From: an uncultured Cellvibrio sp.
Lineage (GTDB): Bacteria; Pseudomonadota; Gammaproteobacteria; Pseudomonadales; Cellvibrionaceae
Direction of reading: 5' to 3'
DNA length: 10,840 bases
NCBI GenBank assembly: GCA_946481735.1
Contig: CAMLOU010000139.1
Span: 1-10,840, forward strand
The translations under genes and the position numbers were made by a program. The notes under the pieces are model-generated. The model ran no database searches and was not told the origin of the DNA. It worked only from the letters and a program-made list of their open reading frames with translations. Within the stretch, counting starts at the first letter, position 1, and each line of letters begins with the position of its first letter. Of the stretch, positions 1 through 7,868 are shown one piece after another.

Positions 1-43
1 TCACGACGGGCGAGTAGAGTTTCCCCTCGGAAATAGGCGATTT

Positions 44-1834
44 ATGGTAGGCAAAAAAAACACCGCACAACCGGTTGTGGAAACATCAGCGCTGAAAATT
101 TATTTGCGGTTGCTGTCATACCTTAAGTCCTACCGTTTGATGTTTGTGATCAGCATTGTGGGTTTTGCGATATACGCTTCATCCACCACGATGTTTATCA
201 AGATTCTCGAAAACCTGATTAGCATTATTGAAAATAATAATCCGCAGGATCGTTTTCTGGTGCCCTTGCAGGTCATTGGTTTGACGGTGCTGCGTGGCAT
301 CGGCGCGTTTGCCGGCGTGTATTTTTTATCGCGAGTTGCCTTCAGTGTCATTCACAATTTACGCGTGCAAGTGTTCAACCATATGACGCGTTTACCGAGT
401 ATGACATTTGATGATCAAAGCTCCGGTCATCTGGTATCGGTCATCACCTATAACATCAATGGTGTGACCGCCGCCGCGACGGATGCGATAAAAATATTGT
501 TACGCGAGGGGCTGACCGTCATCGCCTTGTTGTCTTATCTGTTTTATACCGATTGGAAACTGACGCTGGTGTTTATTTTGATTGCGCCGCTGATTGGTTC
601 ATTGGTGACCACAGTGGGCAAGCGTTTGCGGCGGCTCAGTACCAAGGTGCAGACCACGGTGGGTGATATCACCCAGGTCACCAGCGAGATGATTACCGGT
701 TATCGCGTGATGCGCAGCTTCGGCGGCGAAGATTATGAAAGGCAACGCTTTGAAGCGGCGAGCAAAAAAAATTACCAACAGAACATGAAGATCGTGGTAA
801 CGGCGGCGGCTAATACGCCCTTGATTCAGCTGATTGTTGCATTTGCAATCGCGGCCTTGATTTATCTTGCGCTGAATGTGATGGAGCTGGGTAACCCGGC
901 GGAGTTTGTGGCTTACATGACTGCGGTGGGTGCCATGTTGCAACCCATGCGCCGCCTGGGTGAAGTGGCCCCGATTATTCTTAAAGGGGTTGCGGCGGCG
1001 GACAGCGTGTTCAGCTTGCTCGACCAGGCGCCCGAGCGTGATGACGGTACGCAAGCCGTCGAACGCGTTCAGGGTCAGGTCAGTTTTAAACAGTTATATT
1101 TTCATTACGCCCGCAGTGATAAACCGGCGCTGAAAGATATCAACCTTGATGTGATGCCGGGTGAAGTCATTGCCCTGGTGGGACGTTCCGGTAGTGGTAA
1201 GTCAACGCTCGTCAATTTGCTGGCTCGTTTTTATGACTATGACCAGGGTGAAATCGCCATCGATGGCATTCCACTGGCAAATTTTCGCTTGGCCAATTTG
1301 CGCCAACAAATCGCCTTGGTAAATCAACATGTCACCTTGTTCAATGATACGGTGGCCGGCAATATTGCTTACGGCAGTTTGACGGATCGGGACATGGTCG
1401 CGATTCGCCGTGCGGCGGACCTGGCGCATGCGACAGAGTTTATTGAGCAACTGCCGCAAGGGTTTGACACCATGATTGGTGAAAGTGGGGCGCGGTTATC
1501 CGGTGGTCAACGGCAACGTCTCGCCATTGCGCGAGCCATCCTGAAAGATGCACCGATTTTGATTCTGGATGAAGCAACGTCCGCACTGGATAACGAGTCC
1601 GAACGTTTTATTCAGGCGGCGCTGGAAAGCGTCATGCAAAATCGCACCACCTTTGTGGTCGCCCATCGCCTGTCCACGATTGAGCGGGCCGATCGCATCG
1701 TTGTGATGGACGCAGGTGAGATTGTAGAACAGGGTACTCACGCCGAGCTGCTGGCCAAGGGCGCACACTATGCGAATTTGTATTCGATGCAATTTCGCGA
1801 TGAACTGCAGGATGCCAGTAAACCTGCTGAATAA
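44..1834 (+). CDS. msbA: Lipid A export ABC transporter MsbA (ATP-binding/permease)
   Basis: Inner-membrane half-transporter that, as a homodimer, flips lipid A-core from the inner to the outer leaflet of the cytoplasmic membrane. The 596-residue product is close to the usual size of about 580. The N-terminal half holds about six hydrophobic helices (roughly residues 33-52, 73-98, 150-168, 172-191, 258-277 and 285-305). The C-terminal nucleotide-binding domain is complete: Walker A GRSGSGKST at 380-388, Q-loop Gln428, signature LSGGQ at 485-489, Walker B ILILDE at 505-510 and H-loop His541. The ATG is preceded by only a weak purine stretch. The frame stays open to the window edge without an in-frame ATG/GTG/TTG, so I keep this start because it gives a family-typical N-terminus. 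The neighbour hldE also serves lipopolysaccharide assembly, which favours MsbA over other lipid or multidrug exporters of the same fold. Confidence 0.95.
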   Translation: MVGKKNTAQPVVETSALKIYLRLLSYLKSYRLMFVISIVGFAIYASSTTMFIKILENLISIIENNNPQDRFLVPLQVIGLTVLRGIGAFAGVYFLSRVAFSVIHNLRVQVFNHMTRLPSMTFDDQSSGHLVSVITYNINGVTAAATDAIKILLREGLTVIALLSYLFYTDWKLTLVFILIAPLIGSLVTTVGKRLRRLSTKVQTTVGDITQVTSEMITGYRVMRSFGGEDYERQRFEAASKKNYQQNMKIVVTAAANTPLIQLIVAFAIAALIYLALNVMELGNPAEFVAYMTAVGAMLQPMRRLGEVAPIILKGVAAADSVFSLLDQAPERDDGTQAVERVQGQVSFKQLYFHYARSDKPALKDINLDVMPGEVIALVGRSGSGKSTLVNLLARFYDYDQGEIAIDGIPLANFRLANLRQQIALVNQHVTLFNDTVAGNIAYGSLTDRDMVAIRRAADLAHATEFIEQLPQGFDTMIGESGARLSGGQRQRLAIARAILKDAPILILDEATSALDNESERFIQAALESVMQNRTTFVVAHRLSTIERADRIVVMDAGEIVEQGTHAELLAKGAHYANLYSMQFRDELQDASKPAE

Positions 1835-1909
1835 ATTACGCCGGGTAGCACAGGATATGGTGAGCCACTGTCAATAGGTGTAACAGGTGCAGCGGTTCTC
1901 TGACTAACA

Positions 1910-1928
1910 GGTTTTATGGGATAAAACC
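1910..1928 (+). promoter_or_regulatory. Perfect hairpin abutting the hldE ribosome-binding site
   Basis: Two perfect 8-nt arms, ggttttat and ataaaacc, flank a ggg loop. The 3' arm ends one base before the hldE Shine-Dalgarno sequence (aagga, 1930-1934), which lies 6 nt from the ATG. No T-run follows, so it is not a standard intrinsic terminator. The stem is AT-rich and modest in strength. It might shape ribosome access or mRNA stability, but that is inference; chance is possible. Confidence 0.4.
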
Positions 1929-1940
1929 AAAGGAAATATC

Positions 1941-3365
1941 ATGAATCTGACCATGCCTTTTTTTGATCGCGCGCGCGTGCTCGTTATAGGTGATGTTATG
2001 CTGGATCGCTACTGGCATGGCAACACATCGCGTATTTCGCCGGAAGCGCCGGTTCCCGTGATCAAGGTGAGTCAATCGGAAGAGCGTCCCGGTGGTGCGG
2101 CCAACGTTGCGCTCAACATTGCCGCGCTTGGCGCAGCGGCCTGTTTGATCGGCACCATCGGTGATGATGATGCCGGTATTGTGTTACAGAATCGTTTAAA
2201 AGCAGCATCCATCCATACGGATTTTCAAATTTCCCGCAACAAACCCACGATTACCAAACTGCGTGTTATCAGTCGGCACCAACAAATTCTGCGTATGGAT
2301 TTTGAAGAGTCCTTTGATGCGCGGGACAGCAATGAATTTGCGCGAAAAGCCGGCCTTATCATGCCGCAGATGGATGCGCTGGTATTGTCCGATTATGCCA
2401 AGGGCAGTTTGCAGGATTGTCAGGCGCTGATTGCCATGGCGCGCATGCGTCGCATTCCGGTATTGGTTGATCCCAAAGGCAAGGATTTTTCCCGTTATCG
2501 CGGTGCAACCTTGCTCACACCCAACCTGCAGGAATTTGAGCAGGTTGTGGGCGGTTGTGACAGCGAGCAACAAATGGTTAGTAAAGGCAGTGCGTTAATG
2601 CAGGAGCTGGATTTACAAGCACTACTGGTAACGCGCGGTGAGCAGGGCATGACCTTGCTCCGTCCTAATCAACCGGAATTGCATTTACCCGCGCGTGCAC
2701 GCGAAGTGTTTGATGTGACCGGTGCGGGCGATACCGTCATCGCGGTTGTTGCCGCTGTGATGGCATCGGGCCAACCCATAACAGAAGCCGTGGCCCTGGC
2801 GAACCTTGCTGCCGGGATAGCCGTCGGCAAACTGGGTACCGCAGCGGTTAGTGCGCCGGAGTTGCGTTTTGCCTTACAGGGTGAGCAAGGTTCTGAGCGC
2901 GGTGTTGTCAGCGAAGAACAATTGTTGCAAGCCGTAGAGGACGCACGCGCACGCGGTGAAAAAATCGTGTTCACCAACGGTTGCTTCGATATTATTCACG
3001 CAGGTCACGTTGGTTATCTGGAAGAAGCGCGTAAGTTGGGGCATCGCCTGATTGTTGCCATCAACAGCGATGCGTCAGTAAAGCGCTTGAAAGGTGAAGG
3101 TCGTCCGATCAATCCCGTGGATCGTCGCATGGCGGTCCTGGCCGGGCTGGAAGCGGTGGACTGGGTTTTATATTTTGAAGACGATACGCCGGAGCGTTTG
3201 CTGCGCAACCTGAAACCGGATGTGTTGGTAAAAGGCGGTGACTATCGCGAGCATCAAGTCGTCGGGGGCGATATCGTCAAAGACTATGGTGGCAGTGTCA
3301 AGGTACTAAGTTTTATTGACAGTTGTTCAACCACGGCCATCGTGAATAAAATTCGGCAGCAATGA
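1941..3365 (+). CDS. hldE: Bifunctional heptose 7-phosphate kinase / heptose 1-phosphate adenylyltransferase HldE
   Basis: Cytoplasmic enzyme making ADP-heptose for the lipopolysaccharide inner core: the N-terminal domain phosphorylates D-glycero-manno-heptose 7-phosphate at C1, and the C-terminal domain adds AMP from ATP. At 474 residues it matches the fused form (E. coli about 477). The ribokinase/PfkB-type kinase domain (about 1-315) shows GGAANVA at 51-57 and GAGDT at 261-265, with Asp264 as the expected catalytic base. The nucleotidyltransferase domain (about 340-474) shows the TNGCFD stretch and the HAGH (HxGH) motif at 353-356. The start is fixed by a good aagga Shine-Dalgarno sequence 6 nt upstream. 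It lies 106 nt after msbA on the same strand, so the two may be co-transcribed. Its last 39 nt overlap the convergent membrane-protein gene. Confidence 0.96.
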   Translation: MNLTMPFFDRARVLVIGDVMLDRYWHGNTSRISPEAPVPVIKVSQSEERPGGAANVALNIAALGAAACLIGTIGDDDAGIVLQNRLKAASIHTDFQISRNKPTITKLRVISRHQQILRMDFEESFDARDSNEFARKAGLIMPQMDALVLSDYAKGSLQDCQALIAMARMRRIPVLVDPKGKDFSRYRGATLLTPNLQEFEQVVGGCDSEQQMVSKGSALMQELDLQALLVTRGEQGMTLLRPNQPELHLPARAREVFDVTGAGDTVIAVVAAVMASGQPITEAVALANLAAGIAVGKLGTAAVSAPELRFALQGEQGSERGVVSEEQLLQAVEDARARGEKIVFTNGCFDIIHAGHVGYLEEARKLGHRLIVAINSDASVKRLKGEGRPINPVDRRMAVLAGLEAVDWVLYFEDDTPERLLRNLKPDVLVKGGDYREHQVVGGDIVKDYGGSVKVLSFIDSCSTTAIVNKIRQQ

Positions 3366-3971
3366 GTTATCGGTGTGAAAGGATCTTGTGCAGGCTGCAC
3401 AGAAAAATAAAATCGTTGCATTGAGTTCCAGCGTTTCTTCTGCCCAGACGGATAACGCTGGCGGAAGGTCGAAGATAGATTTATCAAATGGCCAACCACA
3501 AAGGTAACAACAGGCTCCCCAAACGGTAAAACCAAAAGCCGGCGTCGCCGCTAACGATGTCAGGCGAGTGAGGGTTATATTCGGGTGCCTGAGCAATTTC
3601 CCGGCGTAAGCCGTGATTCCCAACAGTGTCGCTCCGCGCACCAACCATTCAACATAACGCCACCAATGGTTGTCCTGATTTCCCAGTTTATCCATATCAA
3701 ATTCGCGTAACAGTAACGCCAGGCAGAAGAGCCCCAACCCCGCATGCAGGTAACGATAGAGCGGGTCTGTTTTATTGGTATGGCTGTGATAGCTATGTAA
3801 CAGACAAGCCAGCAGTAAAAAAATACTCTGCCCCACTTCCAGCAGCCCCTGCTCGGAGGTACTGATAAACCCCTGGCTCCAGAGTCGATAGGATTCCAGA
3901 CTGATCAATGACAACACGACCAGTATCCATGTCGATCTATGGGTGTTAATAGAGAGCAAAACGGATGTCAT
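3327..3971 (-). CDS. Unrecognised polytopic membrane protein (about six TM helices)
   Basis: I do not recognise this family. From the ATG at 3969-3971 the product is 214 residues. It has about six hydrophobic segments, roughly at residues 14-32, 47-61, 74-90, 110-128, 142-160 and 180-195, with short polar loops, so it is very probably an inner-membrane protein. Notable polar spots are LREFDMDK (about 88-95), a loop with paired tryptophans NHWWRY (101-106) and EETLELNA (178-185); acidic residues next to helices may matter functionally. The frame extends upstream to a GTG at 4011-4013, one base after the lipoprotein stop codon, giving 228 residues. Neither start has a convincing Shine-Dalgarno sequence, and I prefer the ATG because the extension would consist mostly of a perfect palindrome. 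The 3' end runs 39 nt into hldE on the opposite strand. It probably shares a transcript with the lipoprotein gene. Confidence 0.72.
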   Translation of the reverse strand: MTSVLLSINTHRSTWILVVLSLISLESYRLWSQGFISTSEQGLLEVGQSIFLLLACLLHSYHSHTNKTDPLYRYLHAGLGLFCLALLLREFDMDKLGNQDNHWWRYVEWLVRGATLLGITAYAGKLLRHPNITLTRLTSLAATPAFGFTVWGACCYLCGWPFDKSIFDLPPALSVWAEETLELNATILFFCAACTRSFHTDNSLLPNFIHDGRG

Positions 3972-3980
3972 AAGTGGCTT

Positions 3981-4007
3981 GCGCAGCTGATCACTGATCA
4001 GCTGCGC
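3981..4007. repeat. 27-nt perfect palindrome between lipoprotein and membrane-protein genes
   Basis: The arm gcgcagctgatca (3981-3993) is followed by one central base and then its exact reverse complement (3995-4007). As RNA it could form a stem of about 11 bp with a 5-nt loop. It lies just after the lipoprotein stop (4015-4017) and 9 nt before the preferred ATG of the downstream membrane-protein gene. Neither strand carries a following T-run, so a canonical intrinsic terminator is not shown. It could be an operator, an mRNA processing or stabilising hairpin, or a weak terminator. Confidence 0.6.
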
Positions 4008-4014
4008 GATCACA

Positions 4015-4578
4015 TTATTTGGGCGGATACTGAATCAGGAGTTTGCGTAGCACTTCAGCGAGTTTTGCTTCATTGCTTAGCGAGAAATGTTGCAGCGGCA
4101 CAGCTTCCGCACTGCCGCGCCAGATTAAATTGTTGGTAGACGTATCGGTGATATCCACGATGATGATGCCCTCCTGTTTGTCGTTGGGCAGGCTTTTGCC
4201 TCCACCCAATCCGATGCTGCCGTGCCGGCCAATCGGCAGGCCGATAGACAATCCCAATCCAGTAGAGGAGCCGGTACGAATACGGGATACCACCGTCATA
4301 TCAATCAGCAGGCCCGGATTACTTTCGGTGCGGCTGAATCCCTGGCTGGCCAGTTGGGTATCTGCCAGTCGTTGGAGTTGCTGCGCGCTGACACCCGGGA
4401 TCTCTGATGAGGTATTACGCCAGTTGTAAGTAGTGTGCCCGCTAAAGTCGGTACCCGGTTTGAAGTCCTGATTGTATTTGGTGCTGGCGCATCCGCACAT
4501 GATCAATACCAGTGCGAGCAGCCAAAAATGCAAAAGAGAGCGGGACATAGTCGGTATACTCGCCAGTTGTGGGTTCAT
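4015..4578 (-). CDS. DUF4136-type outer-membrane lipoprotein
   Basis: Predicted lipoprotein of 187 residues with unknown function. A hydrophobic signal segment (about 15-28) ends in CGC, making Cys30 the likely lipidated residue. Position -3 is Met, so the lipobox is not ideal. The mature part resembles DUF4136 proteins: a start of the form CAS...DF.PGTDFS...TYNW (30-53), a late segment GIIIVDITD ending in LIWRGSA (138-157), and a C-terminal helix ending in IQYPPK. A glycine-rich stretch lies at about 103-128. I place the start at the ATG at 4576-4578 because a GAGGA Shine-Dalgarno sequence lies 7 nt upstream; the frame reaches 4635 but that start lacks such support. Ser at +3 (Cys30-Ala31-Ser32) with Ala rather than Asp at +2 suggests outer-membrane sorting. 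Transcribed away from uppP and towards the membrane-protein gene. Confidence 0.82.
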   Translation of the reverse strand: MNPQLASIPTMSRSLLHFWLLALVLIMCGCASTKYNQDFKPGTDFSGHTTYNWRNTSSEIPGVSAQQLQRLADTQLASQGFSRTESNPGLLIDMTVVSRIRTGSSTGLGLSIGLPIGRHGSIGLGGGKSLPNDKQEGIIIVDITDTSTNNLIWRGSAEAVPLQHFSLSNEAKLAEVLRKLLIQYPPK

Positions 4579-4744
4579 AAAAGTGTCCTCGGGGTAAAGT
4601 ATGCTATTCGCATTATTGTCCAGTGATTCGACCATCTTTATTGTGAATCATTGCCCTTTTTAATCTTTAGTCAGGCGGTTTGCAAATACTGGCGTTTTAT
4701 TTCAGACTTGCTCCGCTTTTACCAACCAATGGCGAGTAGTCGTT
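4579..4744. promoter_or_regulatory. Divergent intergenic region between the lipoprotein gene and uppP
   Basis: These 166 nt should contain promoters for both divergent genes, but I find no strong sigma-70 pair. On the minus strand TGGACA (4617-4622) and TACTTT (4596-4601) are separated by only 15 nt. On the plus strand TTGCAA (4680-4685) lacks a good -10 at the right distance. The uppP start has only a weak GCGAG element 8 nt upstream. A loose inverted repeat, tgattc/gaatca, spans about 4623-4651. The promoter assignment rests on gene orientation rather than on clear motifs. Confidence 0.4.
4586..4590 (-). promoter_or_regulatory. Ribosome-binding site deciding the lipoprotein start
   Basis: The minus-strand sequence GAGGA lies 7 nt upstream of the ATG at 4576-4578. 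The longer in-frame start near 4635 and the internal ATG at 4546-4548 have no comparable site. This supports a 187-residue lipoprotein precursor. Confidence 0.7.
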
Positions 4745-5554
4745 ATGGATTTAATTCAGGCAGTTGTTTTGGCATTGGTGCAGGGGTTGACCGAGTTCTT
4801 ACCGGTTTCCAGCTCGGCGCATTTATTACTGGTTCCTATCTTTGCTGACTGGCCTGATCAGGGGCTGGCATTTGATGTGGCGCTGCATGTGGGCAGTTTG
4901 ACGGCGGTGATGATCTACTTCCGGCACGATATCAAACGGATGTTTTATGCCTGGCTCGCGTCTATTACCCGCCGCGAATCTTCCGAAGACAGCCGTCTGG
5001 CCTGGGCCGTTATCATCGGCACCATTCCGGTGTGCATTGCCGGATTTTTTCTTAAAGATCTGGTGGCTACCGCGATGCGCTCACCGCTGGTATCGGCCTT
5101 CGGTCTGATTGTCTTTGGCCTGCTGTTGGCGTGGGCCGACTGGCGCCATCGCGGTTCGCGCAGTGAATACCAGATGAATAAATGGGACGTCTTCTGGGTG
5201 GGTTGTGCTCAGGCGTTGGCTTTGATTCCCGGCACATCGCGTTCCGGTATTACGATTACGGCGGCATTGATGTTGGGCTTTACCCGCGAAGCTGCTGCGC
5301 GCTTTTCCTTCCTGCTATCCATTCCGGTGATTATCATTGCCGGCGCGGTAGAGACCAACGAATTGGTGCATGCGCAAGTTGCGGTGGATTGGACGGCAAT
5401 GATTGTGGGAACGCTCGTTTCTGGTATCAGCGCTTACTTGTGTATTTATTACTTCCTGGCGTTTATCAACCGGATCGGTATGCAACCTTTTGTGGTATAT
5501 CGCATTGCCTTGGGGATTTTGTTGATTGTGCTTTACTGGAATCCAACGGCCTGA
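4745..5554 (+). CDS. uppP: Undecaprenyl-diphosphatase UppP (BacA family)
   Basis: Polytopic inner-membrane enzyme that removes a phosphate from undecaprenyl pyrophosphate to regenerate the carrier lipid for peptidoglycan and other envelope polymers; overproduction of family members gives bacitracin resistance. At 269 residues it has the usual length (about 265-275) and is hydrophobic throughout. The N-terminal motif QGLTEFLP followed by SSSAH places Gln13/Glu17 in the (E/Q)xxxE signature, with His26 after it. The second active-site loop PGTSRSG is at 162-168, with Arg166 as the expected phosphate-binding arginine. The start gives the typical short MDLIQAVVLALVQG leader, but its ribosome-binding site is poor. 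It is followed after 4 nt by the convergent stop of the DUF971 gene, leaving no room for a separate terminator. Confidence 0.95.
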   Translation: MDLIQAVVLALVQGLTEFLPVSSSAHLLLVPIFADWPDQGLAFDVALHVGSLTAVMIYFRHDIKRMFYAWLASITRRESSEDSRLAWAVIIGTIPVCIAGFFLKDLVATAMRSPLVSAFGLIVFGLLLAWADWRHRGSRSEYQMNKWDVFWVGCAQALALIPGTSRSGITITAALMLGFTREAAARFSFLLSIPVIIIAGAVETNELVHAQVAVDWTAMIVGTLVSGISAYLCIYYFLAFINRIGMQPFVVYRIALGILLIVLYWNPTA

Positions 5555-5558
5555 AGCA

Positions 5559-5939
5559 TTAGACAAACTTGACGACACTGGTGTCTTTCTCGCGGCTTTT
5601 GCCCGCCGCAGCCAGTGCGTCAAGATAAGCTTGCCATTTGTGTTCCTGTTCGACGGCAAGCTGATAAAGATAATCCCAGGTGTAGATGCCGGAGTCGTGG
5701 CCGTCATCAAACAGAATTTTTAACGCGTAGTTACCGGCACGTTCAATGCCACTGATGCCCACATCTTTTTTACCGAACTGTAAAACCGCCTGACCCGGCC
5801 CATGTCCCTTGACTTCGGCGCTGGGTGAATGCACTCGCAAATATTCGGCACCCAGTTGATAATGCCGGGTGCCAAAATGCAATTCCAGCGTTCTGGATTG
5901 TTTATGCAATTGAACCTTGGAGGGAACCACGGCGCTCAC
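5559..5939 (-). CDS. DUF971 (GBBH-like N-terminal domain) small protein
   Basis: Single-domain protein of 126 residues matching DUF971, a fold found at the N-terminus of gamma-butyrobetaine hydroxylases and in plant HCF101-type iron-sulfur proteins; the stand-alone bacterial form has no firmly known role. Recognisable parts are LRVHSPSAEVKGHG (34-47) and YALKILFDDGHDSGIYTWDY (71-90), the latter being the typical family block. It begins 6 nt after the hslU stop, so it is almost certainly co-transcribed with hslVU and may be translationally coupled. The first start is GTG (5937-5939) with AGG directly adjacent, which is too close for a good Shine-Dalgarno sequence. A second GTG at 5928-5930, codon 4, has AGGGTGA at a better distance, so the true product may be 123 residues. 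Confidence 0.88.
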   Translation of the reverse strand: MSAVVPSKVQLHKQSRTLELHFGTRHYQLGAEYLRVHSPSAEVKGHGPGQAVLQFGKKDVGISGIERAGNYALKILFDDGHDSGIYTWDYLYQLAVEQEHKWQAYLDALAAAGKSREKDTSVVKFV

Positions 5940-5945
5940 CCTGCT

Positions 5946-7265
5946 TTACAGAATATAACGACTGAGATCTTCATTTTTAGCCAGCTCACCCAGGTGTTCA
6001 TCAACGTAAGCCGCGTTAATTTCGAGCCGGGTTTTATCATTGCCCGCATCAAAAGAAATATCTTCCAGTAAACGTTCGAGGATGGTGTGCAGCCGACGCG
6101 CGCCGATGTTTTCGGTGCGCTCATTCACTTCCCATGCCGTCTCGGCAATTCGACGTATGCCGTCTTTGGTGAATTGAATAGTCACGCCTTCCGTTTCGAG
6201 CAATGCTTGCTGTTGTTCCGTCAGTGAAGCGCGAGGCTCGGTAAGGATACGCTCAAAATCATCCGGGGTTAGCGCGCTCAGCTCGACACGAATCGGCAAA
6301 CGCCCCTGCAATTCCGGAATCAGATCTGACGGTTTGCTTAAATGAAATGCGCCGGAGGTGATAAACAGAATGTGATCCGTTTTGATGATGCCGTGTTTGG
6401 TGGTGACGGTGCAGCCCTCAATCAGGGGCAATAAATCCCGCTGCACACCCTCGCGGGACACATCCGCGCCGGAGGTTTGTCCGCGGCGCGCAACCTTGTC
6501 GATTTCATCAATAAAGACAATGCCATTTTGCTCGGCTGCTTCGATGGCTTGCGCTTTAATGTCTTCGTTATTAACCAGTTTGCCGGCTTCTTCTTCCTGC
6601 AACTGCTTGAACGCCTGCTTCACTGTCAGTTTGGTTTTTTTGGTCTTGCCACTTGATAACGATGAAAACATATTCTGCAATTGGCTGGTCATATCTTCCA
6701 TGCCGGGTGGTGCCATGATTTCAACACCGACCGGCGTAGCCGCCAGATCAATCTCAATCTCTTTATTGTTCAGCTCGCCTTCGCGCAGTTTTTTGCGAAA
6801 TACCTGGCGCGTGCCGGATTCATTATTCAACGTTGGATCGCCGCCACGTGCCGGCGGCAATAAAGCGTCGAGAATGCGTTCTTCCGCCGCTTCTGCTGCA
6901 CGATGTTGTACGGTCTTCAGTGCGTGCTCGCGGTGCATCTTGATTGAAACATCCACCAGGTCGCGAATGATGGACTCAACATCGCGGCCCACATAACCGA
7001 CTTCGGTAAATTTGGTGGCTTCCACTTTAATAAACGGCGCATTGGCCAGCTTGGCCAGCCGGCGGGCTATCTCGGTTTTACCGACACCGGTCGGGCCGAT
7101 CATTAAAATATTCTTGGGTGTAATTTCACTGCGCATATCGGCGGGTACCTGCATGCGGCGCCAGCGATTGCGCAGTGCAATTGCTACGGCGCGCTTGGCT
7201 TCCTGTTGGCCGACAATGTGTTTATCCAGTTCGTGAACAATCTCACGGGGTGTCATGGTGGACAT
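5946..7265 (-). CDS. hslU: HslU, ATPase subunit of the HslVU protease
   Basis: AAA+ unfoldase (ClpY) that forms a hexamer, unfolds substrates and feeds them into the HslV peptidase in the cytoplasm. The 439 residues fit the family (about 440). Visible motifs are Walker A GPTGVGKT at 57-64, the pore loop GYVG at 90-93, the intermediate I-domain (about 105-240), Walker B IVFIDE at 249-254, sensor 1 around TSGAF (303-307), the arginine finger region GRLPIRVEL with Arg322, and sensor 2 GARRLHT at 388-394. The C-terminal DLSRYIL tail is the segment that inserts into HslV to activate it. The I-domain and this tail separate it from ClpX. It starts 17 nt after the hslV stop and has a modest GGA ribosome-binding element 8 nt upstream, as expected for the conserved hslVU operon. 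Confidence 0.97.
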   Translation of the reverse strand: MSTMTPREIVHELDKHIVGQQEAKRAVAIALRNRWRRMQVPADMRSEITPKNILMIGPTGVGKTEIARRLAKLANAPFIKVEATKFTEVGYVGRDVESIIRDLVDVSIKMHREHALKTVQHRAAEAAEERILDALLPPARGGDPTLNNESGTRQVFRKKLREGELNNKEIEIDLAATPVGVEIMAPPGMEDMTSQLQNMFSSLSSGKTKKTKLTVKQAFKQLQEEEAGKLVNNEDIKAQAIEAAEQNGIVFIDEIDKVARRGQTSGADVSREGVQRDLLPLIEGCTVTTKHGIIKTDHILFITSGAFHLSKPSDLIPELQGRLPIRVELSALTPDDFERILTEPRASLTEQQQALLETEGVTIQFTKDGIRRIAETAWEVNERTENIGARRLHTILERLLEDISFDAGNDKTRLEINAAYVDEHLGELAKNEDLSRYIL

Positions 7266-7282
7266 AATCAGTATCCAAAAAA

Positions 7283-7807
7283 TTAATATTCCAGTGTTTC
7301 GATGGTGTGGTTCTGATTGGTGAAGACGCAGATATCACCGGCAATATGCAAACCTTTCTCTACGATGCTGCGTGCATCCAGGTGCGTATTTTCCAGCAGC
7401 GCACGCGCCGCTGCCTGGGCAAAAGGACCACCGGAGCCAATAGCAATCAAGTCGTCTTCCGGCTGAATAACGTCACCGTTGCCGGTGATGATCAATGAGG
7501 CTTCTTTATCGGCTACGGCCAACAACGCCTCCAGTCGCCGCAGCGCCCGGTCTGTACGCCAGTCTTTGGCAAGCTCCACAGCAGCGCGCACCAACTGGCC
7601 GTTGTGAGATTCAAGTTTGGCTTCGAAACGCTCGAAGAGGGTGAAGGCATCGGCGGTGCCGCCAGCAAAACCGGCGATAACCTGATTTTTATAGAGTCGG
7701 CGCACTTTGCGCGCGTTGCCTTTCATCACCGTGTTGCCGAGAGAAACCTGACCGTCGCCGCCAAGCACAACCTGGCCTTCACGGCGTACAGAGAGAATTG
7801 TGGTCAC
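7283..7807 (-). CDS. hslV: HslV, threonine peptidase subunit of the HslVU protease
   Basis: Proteasome beta-type N-terminal nucleophile peptidase (ClpQ) that forms a double hexamer capped by HslU. The 174-residue product closely follows the E. coli sequence. After removal of the initiator the mature protein begins TTILSVRR with Thr1 as nucleophile; mature Asp17, Lys33 and Ser124 (precursor D18, K34, S125) are in place, with [10 protein letters not shown] at 46-55. The start codon is GTG (7805-7807), which must be the true start because the catalytic threonine has to follow immediately. An AAGGA site lies 8 nt upstream. It is the first gene of the hslV-hslU-DUF971 unit, behind a heat-shock type promoter and leader hairpin. 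Confidence 0.97.
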   Translation of the reverse strand: MTTILSVRREGQVVLGGDGQVSLGNTVMKGNARKVRRLYKNQVIAGFAGGTADAFTLFERFEAKLESHNGQLVRAAVELAKDWRTDRALRRLEALLAVADKEASLIITGNGDVIQPEDDLIAIGSGGPFAQAAARALLENTHLDARSIVEKGLHIAGDICVFTNQNHTIETLEY

Positions 7808-7815
7808 AGGGGAAA

Positions 7816-7820
7816 TCCTT
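7816..7820 (-). promoter_or_regulatory. Ribosome-binding site for the GTG start of hslV
   Basis: The minus-strand sequence AAGGA is placed 8 nt before the GTG start. It supports initiation exactly at the codon preceding the catalytic threonine despite the non-ATG start. Confidence 0.75.
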
Positions 7821-7837
7821 TGTTGAGCTGTTGCGGA

Positions 7838-7856
7838 CTGCGGCCGTTAGCCGCAG
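7838..7856 (-). promoter_or_regulatory. Stem-loop in the hslV 5' leader
   Basis: Perfect 7-nt GC-rich arms, ctgcggc and gccgcag, around a 5-nt loop. It lies a few bases after the transcription start expected from the upstream heat-shock promoter and about 18 nt before the ribosome-binding site. The E. coli hslVU leader also carries an inverted repeat reported to affect expression, so a similar mRNA-stabilising role is plausible. No T-run follows, so it is not an intrinsic terminator. Confidence 0.6.
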
Positions 7857-7868
7857 GGATTCCCTGAA

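Noticed and set aside
1..43. Possible 3' tail of an upstream gene, with a stop at 34-36 in the first frame
   Set aside because: Only eleven codons are visible and they are not recognisable. It could equally be non-coding leader of msbA.
599..1054. A 151-codon open frame on the - strand within msbA
   Set aside because: Antisense to a conserved transporter gene; the His/Arg-rich product looks like reverse-complement translation of hydrophobic codons.
3981..4007. Calling the 27-nt palindrome an intrinsic terminator
   Set aside because: Neither strand has a U-tract directly after the stem; I therefore list it only as a palindrome with unknown role.
6382..6996. A 204-codon open frame on the + strand opposite hslU
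   Set aside because: It lies entirely inside the well-conserved hslU gene on the other strand, its product is Ser/Cys/Arg-rich and low in family character, and no ribosome-binding site supports it. It is a shadow of hslU codon usage.
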